Source of the DNA: Spongiactinospora rosea
Lineage (GTDB): Bacteria > Actinomycetota > Actinomycetes > Streptosporangiales > Streptosporangiaceae
NCBI RefSeq assembly: GCF_003315795.1
Contig: NZ_QMEY01000008.1
Span: 1-64,000, forward strand
DNA length: 64,000 bases
Reading direction: 5' to 3'
Each line of letters begins with the position of its first letter. The stretch's first letter is position 1. Of this stretch, positions 46,248 through 55,532 are shown in pieces. The translations under genes and the position numbers were made by a program. The notes under the pieces are model-generated. The model saw only the letters and a list, made by a program, of their open reading frames with translations, was not told the DNA's origin and searched no databases.

Positions 46248-46296
46248 CCTGCCGCATCGCCCGGAGGTCCGGGGGCGGCGCGGGTAGGCTGCGGCT

Positions 46297-49053
46297 GTGA
46301 CGGACTACCTCGCCGGGTTCGCCCCGGGGGCGGGCCGGCTCGGGCCGCGCGCCGCGTTCGCCGCCAGGTCTCCCCGTATCGACCTCAATGGACGATGGCG
46401 GTTCCGCCTCTCCCCCACGGCCGCGGGCGCGCCGGTCGACGCGGACTTCTCCGGCTGGGACGAGCTTCCCGTGCCCGGCATGTGGCAGCTCCACGGCCAC
46501 GGTGGTCCCGCCTACACGAACGTGACCTACCCCTTCCCGCTCGATCCCCCGTTCGTGCCCGACGAGAACCCGACGGGCGACTACCGCAGGGAGTTCGAGG
46601 TCCCGGAGGGGTGGGGCGGGCGGGGTGGCGTGCTGCGGTTCGAGGGGGTGGACTCCTGTTTCCGGGCCTGGCTCAACGGGCGGGAGCTGGGCTTTTCGAT
46701 GGGGAGCCGGTTGCCGGTGGAGTTCGACGTGTCGGGCGCGCTGGTGGCGGGGCGGAACGTGCTGGCCGTACGGGTGCACCAGTGGTCTCCGGGGAGCTAC
46801 CTGGAAGACCAGGACATGTGGTGGTTGTCCGGGATTTTTCGTGATGTGGTGCTGCTTGCCACGCCGGTCCTCCGTGACTTCTTCGTCCACGCCGACTACG
46901 GCCACCGCACCGGCCAGGGCAGGCTGCGGATCGAGACCTCCGCCCCGGCGACCCTCACGGCCCCCGGGCTCGGCCTGGCCGATGTCGTCCCCGGCGACCT
47001 GCGCATCGACGGGGTGGAGCCGTGGTCGGCCGAGGTCCCCCGGCTCTATGACGGTGTACTGCGGTGCGGCGGCGAGGACGTGCCGCTGCGCATCGGCTTC
47101 CGGACCGTCGCGATCGAGGACGGCCTGCTCAAGGTGAACGGCGAGCGCGTGCTGTTCCGCGGGGTCAACCGGCACGAGTTCCACCCGGGCACCGGCCGCG
47201 CGCTGGACGAGGCCACCATGCTCGCCGACGTCCTGGCCATGAAGCGGCACAACGTCAACGCCGTCCGCACCAGCCACTACCCGCCGCACCCCCGTTTCCT
47301 GGACCTGTGCGACGAGTACGGCCTGTGGGTGATCGACGAGTGCGACCTGGAGACCCACGGGTTCAGCCGGGTGGGCTGGCGGGGCAATCCCAGCGCCGAC
47401 CCGCGCTGGCGCGATGCCCTCCTGGACCGGATGCGCCGCACCGTCGAGCGCGACAAGAACCACCCCAGCGTGATCATGTGGTCGCTCGGCAACGAGGCGG
47501 GGACCGGGGAGAACCTGCGCGCGATGGCCGAGTGGACGCGCGGGCGCGACCCCTCCCGGCCGATCCACTACGAGCCCGGCCAGGACGCCGCCTACGTCGA
47601 TGTCCACTCGCGGATGTACGCGCCGGTGGAGGAGGTCGAGCGGATCGGGCGCGGCGACCGCCATCCCGGCCTGCCGTTCGTGTTGTGCGAGTACGCGCAC
47701 GCGATGGGCAACGGGCCGGGGCTGCTCGCGGAGTACCAGGAGCTCTTCCACACCTATCCGCGGTGTCAGGGCGGCTTCGTGTGGGAGTGGATCGACCACG
47801 GGCTCGCGCATCCGGAGTACGGCTTCGGGTACGGCGGCGACTTCGGCGAGGACCCGCACGACGGCCCCTTCGTCATCGACGGGCTGGTCTTCCCCGACCG
47901 GACACCCTCGCCGGGGCTGCTGGAGTTCAAGAAGGCGGTCGAACCGGTACGGATCACCGTCGCCGAATCGATCGTGATCGAGAACCTGCACGACTTCCGC
48001 GACCTCGCGCACCTGGCGTTCGTCTGGACCCTGGAAGAGGAAGGGACCGAGGTCGCGCGGGGCGCGCTCGACGTGCCCCCGGTCGCGGCGGGCGGCCGGG
48101 CGGAGCCGCCCGTCCCGGCGCTGCCCGGCACCGGGGCAGAGACCTGGCTGACCGTCCGCGCGGTGCTGGCGGCCGACGAGCCCTGGGCGAAGGCCGGGCA
48201 CGAGGTCGCCTGGGGGCAGGGCCGGATCGTCCCCGCCCAGGCGCCCGCCCGCGCACACGCCGCTCAAAGCCCTGGGGTGTTCGGCGACGACGGGCGGCTG
48301 CTGCGCGTCGGCGGCGTACACCTGGTCAGCGGTCCGCGCCTGGACCTGTGGCGGGCCCCGACCGGCAACGACGCGGGCGGCCCCGCCCCCCACGCCGAGG
48401 TCTGGCGGCGCGCGGGCCTGCACCGGCTGCGGCACCGCGTGATCGACGTGGAACGCGCGCCCGGCGCGCTGACCGTCCGCACGGTGGCCGCCGCGGCCGG
48501 GCACGACCGGGCCATGTTCGCGACCTATCGCTGGCAGGCGCTGACCGGCGATCGGCTGCGGCTCACCGTCACCGCCGAGCCGCGCGGCGAGTGGGACTTC
48601 CCGCTGCCGCGGATCGGCCTGCGCCTCGCGCTGCCCGCGGCGTTCGGCACGGTCGAGTGGTACGGCAGGGGCCCCGGCGAGGCGTACCCCGACAGTCACC
48701 GGGCCGCCCGGATCGGCAGGTACGCGATGACCGTCGATCAGATGCAGACCCCTTACGTGTTCCCGCAGGAGAACGGCCACCGGGCCGACGTGCGGTGGGC
48801 CGTGCTCGGCGGGAGGCTCCGCATCGAGGGCGACCCGGTCTTCGGGCTGACCGTGCGCCGCTGGACGAGCGAGGACCTGGACGCCGCCCGGCACCTCACC
48901 GACCTGACGCCGGGCGACGCCGTGCACGTCAACCTGGACCTCGCCCAGCACGGCCTGGGCACGGCCGCCTGCGGACCCGGCGTGTCACCTCGCCACCGCC
49001 TCCGCGCCCGGCCGGTGACCTTCGGCCTGACGTTCCGCGACGCGTCGTTGTAG
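46297..49053 (+). CDS. lacZ: Beta-galactosidase, GH2 (LacZ-type)
   Basis: 918-residue GH2 enzyme with the full five-domain LacZ layout. Sugar-binding domain has VPGMWQLHGHGGPAYTNVTY; catalytic barrel has HNVNAVRTSHYPPHPRF, WVIDECDLETHG, VIMWSLGNEAGTGEN (acid/base Glu) and FVLCEYAHAMGNGPG (nucleophile Glu). The C-terminal Bgal_small_N domain shows WRAPTGNDAGG and WYGRGPGEAYPDS. No signal peptide, so it acts on imported beta-galactosides. GTG start at 46297. Flanked by two LacI regulators in the same direction. Confidence 0.95.
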   Translation: MTDYLAGFAPGAGRLGPRAAFAARSPRIDLNGRWRFRLSPTAAGAPVDADFSGWDELPVPGMWQLHGHGGPAYTNVTYPFPLDPPFVPDENPTGDYRREFEVPEGWGGRGGVLRFEGVDSCFRAWLNGRELGFSMGSRLPVEFDVSGALVAGRNVLAVRVHQWSPGSYLEDQDMWWLSGIFRDVVLLATPVLRDFFVHADYGHRTGQGRLRIETSAPATLTAPGLGLADVVPGDLRIDGVEPWSAEVPRLYDGVLRCGGEDVPLRIGFRTVAIEDGLLKVNGERVLFRGVNRHEFHPGTGRALDEATMLADVLAMKRHNVNAVRTSHYPPHPRFLDLCDEYGLWVIDECDLETHGFSRVGWRGNPSADPRWRDALLDRMRRTVERDKNHPSVIMWSLGNEAGTGENLRAMAEWTRGRDPSRPIHYEPGQDAAYVDVHSRMYAPVEEVERIGRGDRHPGLPFVLCEYAHAMGNGPGLLAEYQELFHTYPRCQGGFVWEWIDHGLAHPEYGFGYGGDFGEDPHDGPFVIDGLVFPDRTPSPGLLEFKKAVEPVRITVAESIVIENLHDFRDLAHLAFVWTLEEEGTEVARGALDVPPVAAGGRAEPPVPALPGTGAETWLTVRAVLAADEPWAKAGHEVAWGQGRIVPAQAPARAHAAQSPGVFGDDGRLLRVGGVHLVSGPRLDLWRAPTGNDAGGPAPHAEVWRRAGLHRLRHRVIDVERAPGALTVRTVAAAAGHDRAMFATYRWQALTGDRLRLTVTAEPRGEWDFPLPRIGLRLALPAAFGTVEWYGRGPGEAYPDSHRAARIGRYAMTVDQMQTPYVFPQENGHRADVRWAVLGGRLRIEGDPVFGLTVRRWTSEDLDAARHLTDLTPGDAVHVNLDLAQHGLGTAACGPGVSPRHRLRARPVTFGLTFRDASL

Positions 49054-49093
49054 GCTGCGCCCGTCCCAGCGACGAGGTCACCGGAGGCGGGGC

Positions 49094-50137
49094 ATGGGTC
49101 GGGAAGCGGGCGAGACCGGGCGGCGCACCGGGCTGAAGGACGTCGCCAGGCTCGCGGGTGTGTCGGTGAAGACCGTGTCCAACGTGGTCAACGGCTATGT
49201 CCACGTCGCACCGGCCACCCGCGCCCGGGTCGAAGAGGCCGTCGCGGAGCTGAACTACCGGCCCAACCCCTCGGCCCGCAGCCTGCGCGGCGGGCGCTCG
49301 GGGATCATCGCGCTGGCCGTACCGGACCTGCGCATCCCGTACTTCGCCGAGCTGGCCGGGCTGGTGGTGGCCGCCGCCGAGGAGCGCTCGCTGACCGTGC
49401 TGATCGACCAGACCGGCGGCGAACGCGAACGCGAACTCCGGGTCGCCTCCGGCCTGCGGGCGCACCTGATCGACGGGCTGATCTTCAGCCCGCTCGCGTT
49501 CGGCCCCGAGGATCTGGCGGCCCGCTCCGACGACACGCCGCTGGTGCTGCTCGGCGAACGCGTCCAGCCCGGGTCGGCCGACCATGTGGCGGTGGACAAC
49601 GTGGCGGCGGCCAGGGAGGCGACCGCGCACCTGATCGGGCTCGGCCGCCGCCGGGTGGCCGCGATCGGCGCGCGGCACGACGCGGGGGGCGAGACCGCCC
49701 GGCTGCGGCTGCTCGGCCACCGCCAGGCGCTCACCGAGGCCGGACTGCCGGTCCACGCCGGCCTGGTGGCCGCGGTGGACGACTACCTGCGCGCGGACGG
49801 GGCGCGGGCGATGGCCCGCCTGCTCGACTCCCCCGAGCCGCCCGACGCCGTCTTCTGCGGCAACGACCTGCTCGCCCTGGGCGCGCTGCGCACGCTGTAC
49901 GAACGCGGGGTGGACGTGCCCGGCCAGGTCGCGGTGGCCGGGTTCGACGACATCGACGACGGCCGGTACGGCACGCCGTCCCTCACCACCGTCGCCCCGG
50001 ACAAGCGGCGCATCGCCGACGAAGCGGTCGGGCTGCTGACCGCCCGCCTGAGCGGGGCCACGGCCGGTCCGGCGCGCGAGGTACGGGTCGGCCACGAGCT
50101 GGTGCTCCGGGAGAGCACGCTCGGCCGCGCCCGCTGA
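49094..50137 (+). CDS. LacI-family transcriptional regulator (downstream of beta-galactosidase)
   Basis: 347 residues. HTH GLKDVARLAGVSVKTVSNVV, then YRPNPSARSLRGGRSGIIAL. Effector domain includes VAVDNVAAAREATAHLIGLG and VAVAGFDDIDDGRYGTPSLT. ATG with GGAGGCGGGGC, 40 bases after lacZ. Having LacI genes on both sides of one beta-galactosidase is unusual; one may regulate a transport operon elsewhere. Confidence 0.93.
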   Translation: MGREAGETGRRTGLKDVARLAGVSVKTVSNVVNGYVHVAPATRARVEEAVAELNYRPNPSARSLRGGRSGIIALAVPDLRIPYFAELAGLVVAAAEERSLTVLIDQTGGERERELRVASGLRAHLIDGLIFSPLAFGPEDLAARSDDTPLVLLGERVQPGSADHVAVDNVAAAREATAHLIGLGRRRVAAIGARHDAGGETARLRLLGHRQALTEAGLPVHAGLVAAVDDYLRADGARAMARLLDSPEPPDAVFCGNDLLALGALRTLYERGVDVPGQVAVAGFDDIDDGRYGTPSLTTVAPDKRRIADEAVGLLTARLSGATAGPAREVRVGHELVLRESTLGRAR

Positions 50138-50179
50138 GGCACGCCATGTCCGGATCAGGCGACCCACTTGCGCTCGGAA

Positions 50180-50194
50180 TACCCTAGGGGGGTA
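50180..50194. promoter_or_regulatory. CsoR-type copper operator
   Basis: TACCCTAGGGGGGTA closely follows the known CsoR box pattern (TACC, a C/G-run, GGTA) and lies 38 bases before csoR. Repression is lifted when CsoR binds Cu(I). Confidence 0.75.
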
Positions 50195-50231
50195 ACGTGT
50201 TGAGCGTAACGAACGGACGGAAGGGGGAGTT

Positions 50232-50513
50232 ATGGCCGGTTACACTCCGCGCAAGGAAGACCATCTGCGGCGGCTGCGGCGCATCGAGGGGCAGGTGCGC
50301 GGCCTGGCCCGCATGGTGGAGGACGAGAAGTACTGCATCGACGTCCTCACGCAGGTCTCCGCGGCCAACTCCGCACTCCAGTCCTTCGCGCTCTCCCTGC
50401 TCGAGGAACACCTGGCGCACTGTGTCGCCGACGCCGTCGCCCAGGGCGGCGCCGAGGCCGACGCCAAGGTCAAAGAGGCGTCCGACGCGATCGCCCGCCT
50501 CGTTCGCTCCTGA
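50232..50513 (+). CDS. csoR: Copper-sensing transcriptional repressor CsoR
   Basis: 93-residue all-helical repressor. Cu(I) ligands Cys35 (KYCIDVL), His60 and Cys64 (EEHLAHCV) match the Cys-His-Cys triad of CsoR. RRIEGQVRGLARMVE is the DNA-facing helix. ATG with AAGGGGGAG. First gene of a four-gene copper operon and autoregulated through the box upstream. Confidence 0.95.
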   Translation: MAGYTPRKEDHLRRLRRIEGQVRGLARMVEDEKYCIDVLTQVSAANSALQSFALSLLEEHLAHCVADAVAQGGAEADAKVKEASDAIARLVRS

Positions 50514-50552
50514 TCCACCTGAAAACCCCGCGCCGAAAGAGGAGTCATCGAT

Positions 50553-50774
50553 ATGAGCACCGCCACCTACACCGTGATCGGAATGACCTGCGGACACTGC
50601 GTCAACTCGGTGAAGGAGGAGGTCTCCGAGGTCCCTGGGGTGACCGGGGTGGAGGTCGACCTGTCCACCGGGCTGCTGACCGTGCACAGTGACGGCCCGG
50701 CGGACGCGTCCGCGATCGGCGCGGCCGTCACCGAGGCCGGTTACACCCTGGCGAGCGCGGCGGAGGCGTCGTGA
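50553..50774 (+). CDS. copZ: Copper chaperone CopZ (heavy-metal-associated domain)
   Basis: 73-residue ferredoxin-like metallochaperone with GMTCGHCVNSVKEEV, where MTCGHC binds Cu(I). Delivers copper to the CopA ATPase. ATG with AAAGAGGAG. Its stop overlaps the next start by 4 bases (GTGA). Confidence 0.95.
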   Translation: MSTATYTVIGMTCGHCVNSVKEEVSEVPGVTGVEVDLSTGLLTVHSDGPADASAIGAAVTEAGYTLASAAEAS

Positions 50775-51736
50775 ACGCCGCCGCCAAGCTGGGCGTCTAC
50801 GCGGCCGGGCTGGTCGTCGTGTTCGGCGGCGCGCTCGGGCTGGGCGGCCTGGCCGGGCCCGGCGCGCCGCCTCCCGCCAAGGGCCACAGCAGCACGCACG
50901 CGGGCGAGGGCGCGAGCGAGCCGGCCGGCGAACACACGCATGGCGAAACGGACGAGAGTTCCAGCGATACCCCTGGGGGGCTCCAGGTGTCCCAGAACGG
51001 ATTCACCCTGACACCCGTGGCGACCGCCTTTAAGGCGGGCGAACCAATCGATTTCCGGTTCACCGTGACCCGGGCCGACGGCCGGCCCGTGACCGACTTC
51101 GATGTGAACCATGACAAGAAGATGCACTTCATCGTCGTCTCCAGGGACCTGACGGAGTTCCAGCACCTGCACCCGGTACAGAAGGGCGGCGAGTGGTCGA
51201 TACCGCTGACCCTGCCGAAGGGCGGCCCCTACCGGGCGTTCGCCGACTTCGTGCCCAGCGGCCACCTGGGGCTGACCCTCGGCATCGACCTCGGCGCGGC
51301 GGGCGACTACGCCCCCGCCCCGCTGCCCGCCGTCAGCCGTACCGCGCAGGTGGACGGCTACACCGTCACCCTCGACGGCGAGCTGACGCCGGGCCTGGCC
51401 TCCAAGCTCACGCTGCGCGTCGAGAAGGACGGCAAGCCCGTCACCGACCTGGAACGCTACCTCGGCGCCTACGGTCACCTGGTGGCCCTGCGCGCGGGCG
51501 ACCTCGCCTACCTGCACGTCCACCCGGAGGAGTCCGGCGCGGCCGGGCCGGAGATCGCCTTCTACGCTGAAGTGCCGAGCGGTGGCGACTACCGCCTCTT
51601 CCTGGACTTCCAGCACAAGGGCAAGGTGCGCACGGCCGACTTCACCGCGCGGACGGCTCCCGCCAAGGGGACGCCGGAGCCCGCCGCATCGGCCGAATCG
51701 ACTGAATCGGCCGAATCGCCCGGACACGGGCACTGA
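50771..51736 (+). CDS. Membrane-anchored YtkA-like protein of the copper operon
   Basis: 321 residues. One N-terminal helix (LGVYAAGLVVVFGGALGLGG), then a His/Glu-rich linker (KGHSSTHAGEG, GEHTHGE). Two beta-rich modules follow, with KKMHFIVVSRDLTEFQHLHP and GHLVALRAGDLAYLHVHPEE. The C-terminus ends GHGH. His and Met clusters outside the membrane fit copper binding. GTG start overlaps copZ. Similar proteins recur in actinobacterial copper operons between CopZ and CopA; the exact role is unproven. Confidence 0.85.
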   Translation: MNAAAKLGVYAAGLVVVFGGALGLGGLAGPGAPPPAKGHSSTHAGEGASEPAGEHTHGETDESSSDTPGGLQVSQNGFTLTPVATAFKAGEPIDFRFTVTRADGRPVTDFDVNHDKKMHFIVVSRDLTEFQHLHPVQKGGEWSIPLTLPKGGPYRAFADFVPSGHLGLTLGIDLGAAGDYAPAPLPAVSRTAQVDGYTVTLDGELTPGLASKLTLRVEKDGKPVTDLERYLGAYGHLVALRAGDLAYLHVHPEESGAAGPEIAFYAEVPSGGDYRLFLDFQHKGKVRTADFTARTAPAKGTPEPAASAESTESAESPGHGH

Positions 51737-51754
51737 GCCGGACAGGAGTTGATG

Positions 51755-53980
51755 ATGTCCTCTGTCACCGACGGCGCGCAGAACGCCGTCGAACTCTCGA
51801 TCTCCGGCATGACCTGCGCCTCCTGCGCCAACCGGATCGAGCGCAAGCTCAACAAGCTGGACGGCGTGACCGCCACGGTCAACTACGCCACCGAGAAGGC
51901 CAAGGTCACCTTCGGCCCGGACATCGACCCGGCGGCCCTGGTCGCCGAGGTGGAGAAGGCCGGGTACGGCGCGGCGCTGCCCGCACCCGAGCCCGCCGCC
52001 GGATCGGGCGAGCAGGACGAGCCCGATGAGCTGCGCCCGCTGCGTCAGCGGCTGATCACCGCTGTGGTGCTGGCCGTGCCGGTGATCGCGATGGCGATGA
52101 TCCCGCCGTTGCAGTTCACCCACTGGCAGTGGCTGTCGCTGACGCTGGCCGCGCCGGTCGTGGTCTACTCGGGCTGGCCGTTCCACCGCGCCGCCTGGAC
52201 CAACCTGCGGCACGGCGCCGCGACCATGGACACGCTGGTGTCCATGGGCACGATCGCCGCGCTCGGCTGGTCGCTCTGGGCGCTGTTCTTCGGCACGGCG
52301 GGCATCCCGGGCATGACCCACCCGTTCTCGTTCGCCATCGAGCGCACCGACGGGTCGGGCAACATCTACCTGGAGGCCGCGGCGGGGGTGACCGCGTTCA
52401 TCCTGGCCGGGCGCTACTTCGAGGCCCGCGCCAAGCGCCGCGCGGGGGCGGCGCTGCGGGCGCTGCTGGAGCTGGGAGCCAAGGACGTCGCGGTGCTCCG
52501 CGACGGCGTGGAGACCCGCATCCCCGCCGACCAGCTCGCGGTGGGCGACCGCTTCGTCGTACGGCCGGGCGAGAAGATCGCCACGGACGGCGTCATCGAG
52601 GAGGGCTCCTCCGCCGTGGACGCCTCGATGCTGACCGGCGAGTCGGTCCCCGTCGAGGTGAGTCCGGGCGACGCGGTGACCGGCGCGACCGTCAACGCGG
52701 GCGGCCGGCTCGTGGTGCGGGCCACGCGCGTCGGCGCCGACACCAAGCTCGCCCAGATGGCGCGCCTGGTGGAGGAGGCCCAGACCGGCAAGGCCAAGGT
52801 CCAGCGCCTGGCCGACCGGATCTCCGGCGTCTTCGTGCCGATCGTGATCGCGCTGGCCGTGGGCACGCTCGGGTTCTGGCTGGGCACCGGGGGCGGCGCG
52901 GGGGCGGCGTTCACCGCGGCCGTCGCGGTACTGATCATCGCCTGCCCGTGCGCCCTGGGCCTGGCCACCCCGACCGCGCTGCTGGTCGGCACCGGCCGGG
53001 GCGCGCAGCTCGGCATCCTGATCAAGGGTCCCGAGGCGCTGGAGTCCACCCGCGCGGTCGACACGATCGTGCTGGACAAGACCGGCACGGTCACCGAGGG
53101 CAGGATGACGCTGGCCGAGGTCCACACCGCCGAGGGCGAGGACCGCGCGGAGGTACTGCGCCTGGCCGGCGCGCTGGAAGGCGCGTCGGAGCACCCGATC
53201 GCCCAGGCCGTCGCCCGCGCGGCGGGCTCCGGCGCGGCCGTGACCGACTTCGTCAACATCGAAGGACTCGGCGTGCAGGGCATGGTCGACGGGCACGCGG
53301 TGCTCGTCGGGCGGCCCCGGCTGCTGGCCGAGTGGTCCCAGCACCTGCCCGCGGAGCTGGAGCGGGCCTTCGCGGAGGCCCAGGAGAGCGGCCGTACGGC
53401 GGTGGCCGTCGGCTGGGACGGCAAGGCCCGGGCCATCCTGGTGGTGGCCGACGCGGTCAAGCCGACCAGCGCGGAGGCGATCGCCGGGCTGCGCCGCCTC
53501 GGGCTCACGCCGGTCCTGCTGACCGGTGACAACGAGGCGGTCGCCAAGACCGTCGCCGCCGAGGTCGGCATCGACGAGGTGATCGCCGAGGTGCTGCCCG
53601 CCGACAAGGTGGACGTCGTCAAGCGGCTGCAGGCCGAGGGCAAGGTGGTTGCCATGGCGGGCGACGGTGTCAACGACGCCGCCGCGCTGGCCCAGGCCGA
53701 CCTGGGGATGTCCATGGGCACCGGCACCGACGCCGCGATCGAGGCGTCGGACCTGACGCTGGTCCGCGGTGACCTCCGGGTCGCCCCGGACGCGATCCGG
53801 CTGTCCCGGCGCACGCTGCGGACGATCAAGGGCAACCTGTTCTGGGCGTTCGCCTACAACGTGGCCGCCCTGCCGCTGGCCGCGGCCGGTCTGCTCAACC
53901 CGATGATCGCCGGGGCCGCGATGGCCTTCTCCTCGGTCTTCGTGGTGGGCAACAGCCTGCGGCTGCGCGGCTTCCGCTGA
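51755..53980 (+). CDS. copA: Cu(I)-exporting P1B-type ATPase
   Basis: 741 residues. N-terminal metal-binding domain GMTCASC; intramembrane CPC in IIACPCALG; A-domain TGES; phosphorylation site VLDKTGTVTEG; SEHPIA (His-Pro locus); GDGVNDAAAL hinge. Pumps Cu(I) out of the cytoplasm. Start ATG 51755 has six bases between AGGAG and start; ATG 51752 is equally in frame. Last gene of the CsoR operon, 18 bases after the YtkA-like gene; a strong hairpin follows. Confidence 0.96.
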   Translation: MSSVTDGAQNAVELSISGMTCASCANRIERKLNKLDGVTATVNYATEKAKVTFGPDIDPAALVAEVEKAGYGAALPAPEPAAGSGEQDEPDELRPLRQRLITAVVLAVPVIAMAMIPPLQFTHWQWLSLTLAAPVVVYSGWPFHRAAWTNLRHGAATMDTLVSMGTIAALGWSLWALFFGTAGIPGMTHPFSFAIERTDGSGNIYLEAAAGVTAFILAGRYFEARAKRRAGAALRALLELGAKDVAVLRDGVETRIPADQLAVGDRFVVRPGEKIATDGVIEEGSSAVDASMLTGESVPVEVSPGDAVTGATVNAGGRLVVRATRVGADTKLAQMARLVEEAQTGKAKVQRLADRISGVFVPIVIALAVGTLGFWLGTGGGAGAAFTAAVAVLIIACPCALGLATPTALLVGTGRGAQLGILIKGPEALESTRAVDTIVLDKTGTVTEGRMTLAEVHTAEGEDRAEVLRLAGALEGASEHPIAQAVARAAGSGAAVTDFVNIEGLGVQGMVDGHAVLVGRPRLLAEWSQHLPAELERAFAEAQESGRTAVAVGWDGKARAILVVADAVKPTSAEAIAGLRRLGLTPVLLTGDNEAVAKTVAAEVGIDEVIAEVLPADKVDVVKRLQAEGKVVAMAGDGVNDAAALAQADLGMSMGTGTDAAIEASDLTLVRGDLRVAPDAIRLSRRTLRTIKGNLFWAFAYNVAALPLAAAGLLNPMIAGAAMAFSSVFVVGNSLRLRGFR

Positions 53981-54062
53981 TCAGAAAGAAATTTCCCGGA
54001 TTCCATTGCGGTATCGCGCCGGATGCTCTCTGCATATGGCCGCCGCCCGGATGGTTTACCGG

Positions 54063-54107
54063 AGCGCCCGCCCCGCCGGTCGAGAGGCCGCGGGGCGGCG
54101 CTTTGTT
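54063..54107 (+). terminator. Terminator after the copper operon
   Basis: AGCGCC(C)GCCCCGC pairs with GCGGGGCGGCGCT (13 bp with one bulge) around a 13-base loop and is followed by TTGTT, 83 bases after copA. Confidence 0.65.
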
Positions 54108-55138
54108 CGAAATCATGCGATGCCGAGGGGTATTCAGGAACGGCCGGGCGGAAAACCCTCCACCGGAGGGAAGGTATAGCATTCAGCACCGGCCGTGACC
54201 CGCCGCGCGACCCCACGTGGACCGCGCGGTCCCGGCCCGCCGCGTCCACCGTGGCGCCCGCTTCGCCGCCCGCCGGCGGGCGGTAGCGGGGCGGATGCCT
54301 GCCTCTTCGGGAATCGCCGGCGGACTCGCATAGCGCGTGCTCAGCGCCGTACGCCCGGCGGCGCGGCGCGATCGGGCGGAATGGGAGCCACCGGGTTCGG
54401 CGGGTGCGATTCCCACCCCGGGGGGCCAGCCCGGCCACGCCGCCCGATCTCCGGTGGCCGGACCATACCGCGAACGACCGGCGGCCCACCGGATTCACCG
54501 GCCGCCGACACTTGTGAAAACGATTCTCGCCGTGATCTCGGCGTACCGCCCGCCGGAGCGCGCGCCGCAGGCTCACTGACAAAAAGATTCGGAGAGGGGT
54601 CGATAAATCCGATCGGAGGAATTACTCTGGTCCTGTTAATGGCGACCACGAAAGGCGCACACCGAGGCGCCCGGCTGGCATAGCCATTCATGTGCGATCA
54701 CCCTTGGGAGCCGTCGCGTGATCCCCCGCACGCGGCGGCTCCTGCTTTTCCCGGCGCGGCCGGGTGCGCACGGACTCCCGCCGAGCCGATGACGCGCACC
54801 GCCCGCCGCCCCCGCCGCTTCCCACTCCCCGGCGGCACGGTACGCCCGGCGATGGTCACAGTGCGTGCATCTGCCACACCCGGAGACCACGGGCGGGCAC
54901 CCCAGGGCCTTCCGCTCGCGACCCGCCCCGCCGATCGTGACCACGGTGTTCAAGTGACGCCCCAATGGCGGGCCGCCCATAGAGATCGCGGACTATAGCC
55001 CGGAAGAAAGTCGCGCTTGGTGACAAGCAGTTCTGGCGACAGTTCCGGCCTGCCGATACGCCTGTTTCATAGGGGATCCCGGCCCTACCGGAACTGTTGG
55101 CGGGACAACTGTGAGCAAAAAACAGGCAGCAGATCGTA
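54108..55138. other. Gene-poor region between the copper operon and lsr2
   Basis: About 1 kb with several open frames on both strands but no ribosome-site-supported, recognisable gene. Small hairpins occur, for example CCCTCC-acc-GGAGGG at 54156-54170. GGAGGAATTACT before an ATG at 54640 would encode only about 14 codons. A Zur-like box lies at 54515. Near 55039-55097 there is a 10-base inverted pair, ACAGTTCCGG / CCGGAACTGT, 39 bases apart. Region may be a decayed gene or insertion scar. Confidence 0.5.
54515..54529. promoter_or_regulatory. Orphan Zur/Fur-like box
   Basis: TGAAAACGATTCTCG differs at two positions from the actinobacterial zinc-uptake-regulator palindrome TGAAAACGATTTTCA as I remember it. 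No recognisable zinc-related gene follows on either strand. Confidence 0.35.
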
Positions 55139-55139
55139 T

Positions 55140-55155
55140 GGGTGCTATAGTACCC
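55140..55155 (+). promoter_or_regulatory. Palindrome over the lsr2 -10 region
   Basis: GGGTGCTATAGTACCC is a 16-base near-perfect dyad (one mismatch) that contains TATAGT (55146-55151), a good -10. The lsr2 ATG is 40 bases downstream. A regulator or autoregulation by Lsr2 itself could act here. Confidence 0.5.
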
Positions 55156-55190
55156 GCAACATCAGACAGACATCCGTGGAGTTAGTAGTC

Positions 55191-55532
55191 ATGGCAAAGC
55201 AGATTAGAGAGATCTTCATCGACGACCTCGACGGTGGCGAGGCTACTAGTACCACAAAGTTCGGGTTGGATGGCGATGAGTACGAGATCGACCTGTCCGA
55301 GAAGAACGAGGAGCACCTTCGCAAGGCGCTGGCCCCTTATATCAACGCCGCTCGCCCGGTGCGCCGGGAACGGCCGGGACGCAGGGTCAGGAGCGGCTCG
55401 GGTCTGACCCCCGCAATGACGCGGCAAAGGTCCAAGGAGATCCGGGAATGGGCCAAGCAGCACGGGCTCTCGGTAAGCGAGCGCGGCCGGATCGCCTCCA
55501 CCATCGTCGAGCAGTACGAGGCCGCGCACTGA
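55191..55532 (+). CDS. lsr2: Lsr2-family nucleoid-associated protein
   Basis: 113-residue H-NS-like xenogeneic silencer. N-terminal dimerisation/oligomerisation domain MAKQIREIFIDDLDGG and EYEIDLSEKNEEHLRKAL; basic linker RRERPGRRVR; C-terminal DNA-binding domain IREWAKQHGLSVSERGRIAS with the AT-hook-like RGR at 98-100. Binds AT-rich DNA in the minor groove. ATG at 55191 is used because the conserved start MAKQ is there; the upstream in-frame extension is not. First part of the gene and its leader are AT-richer than surroundings. Confidence 0.94.
   Translation: MAKQIREIFIDDLDGGEATSTTKFGLDGDEYEIDLSEKNEEHLRKALAPYINAARPVRRERPGRRVRSGSGLTPAMTRQRSKEIREWAKQHGLSVSERGRIASTIVEQYEAAH

Noticed and set aside
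54395..54470. GTGCGATTCCCACCCC as part of a cobalamin riboswitch
   Set aside because: Lacks the B12-box, core helices and a downstream cobalamin gene; matching words occur by chance in GC-rich DNA.
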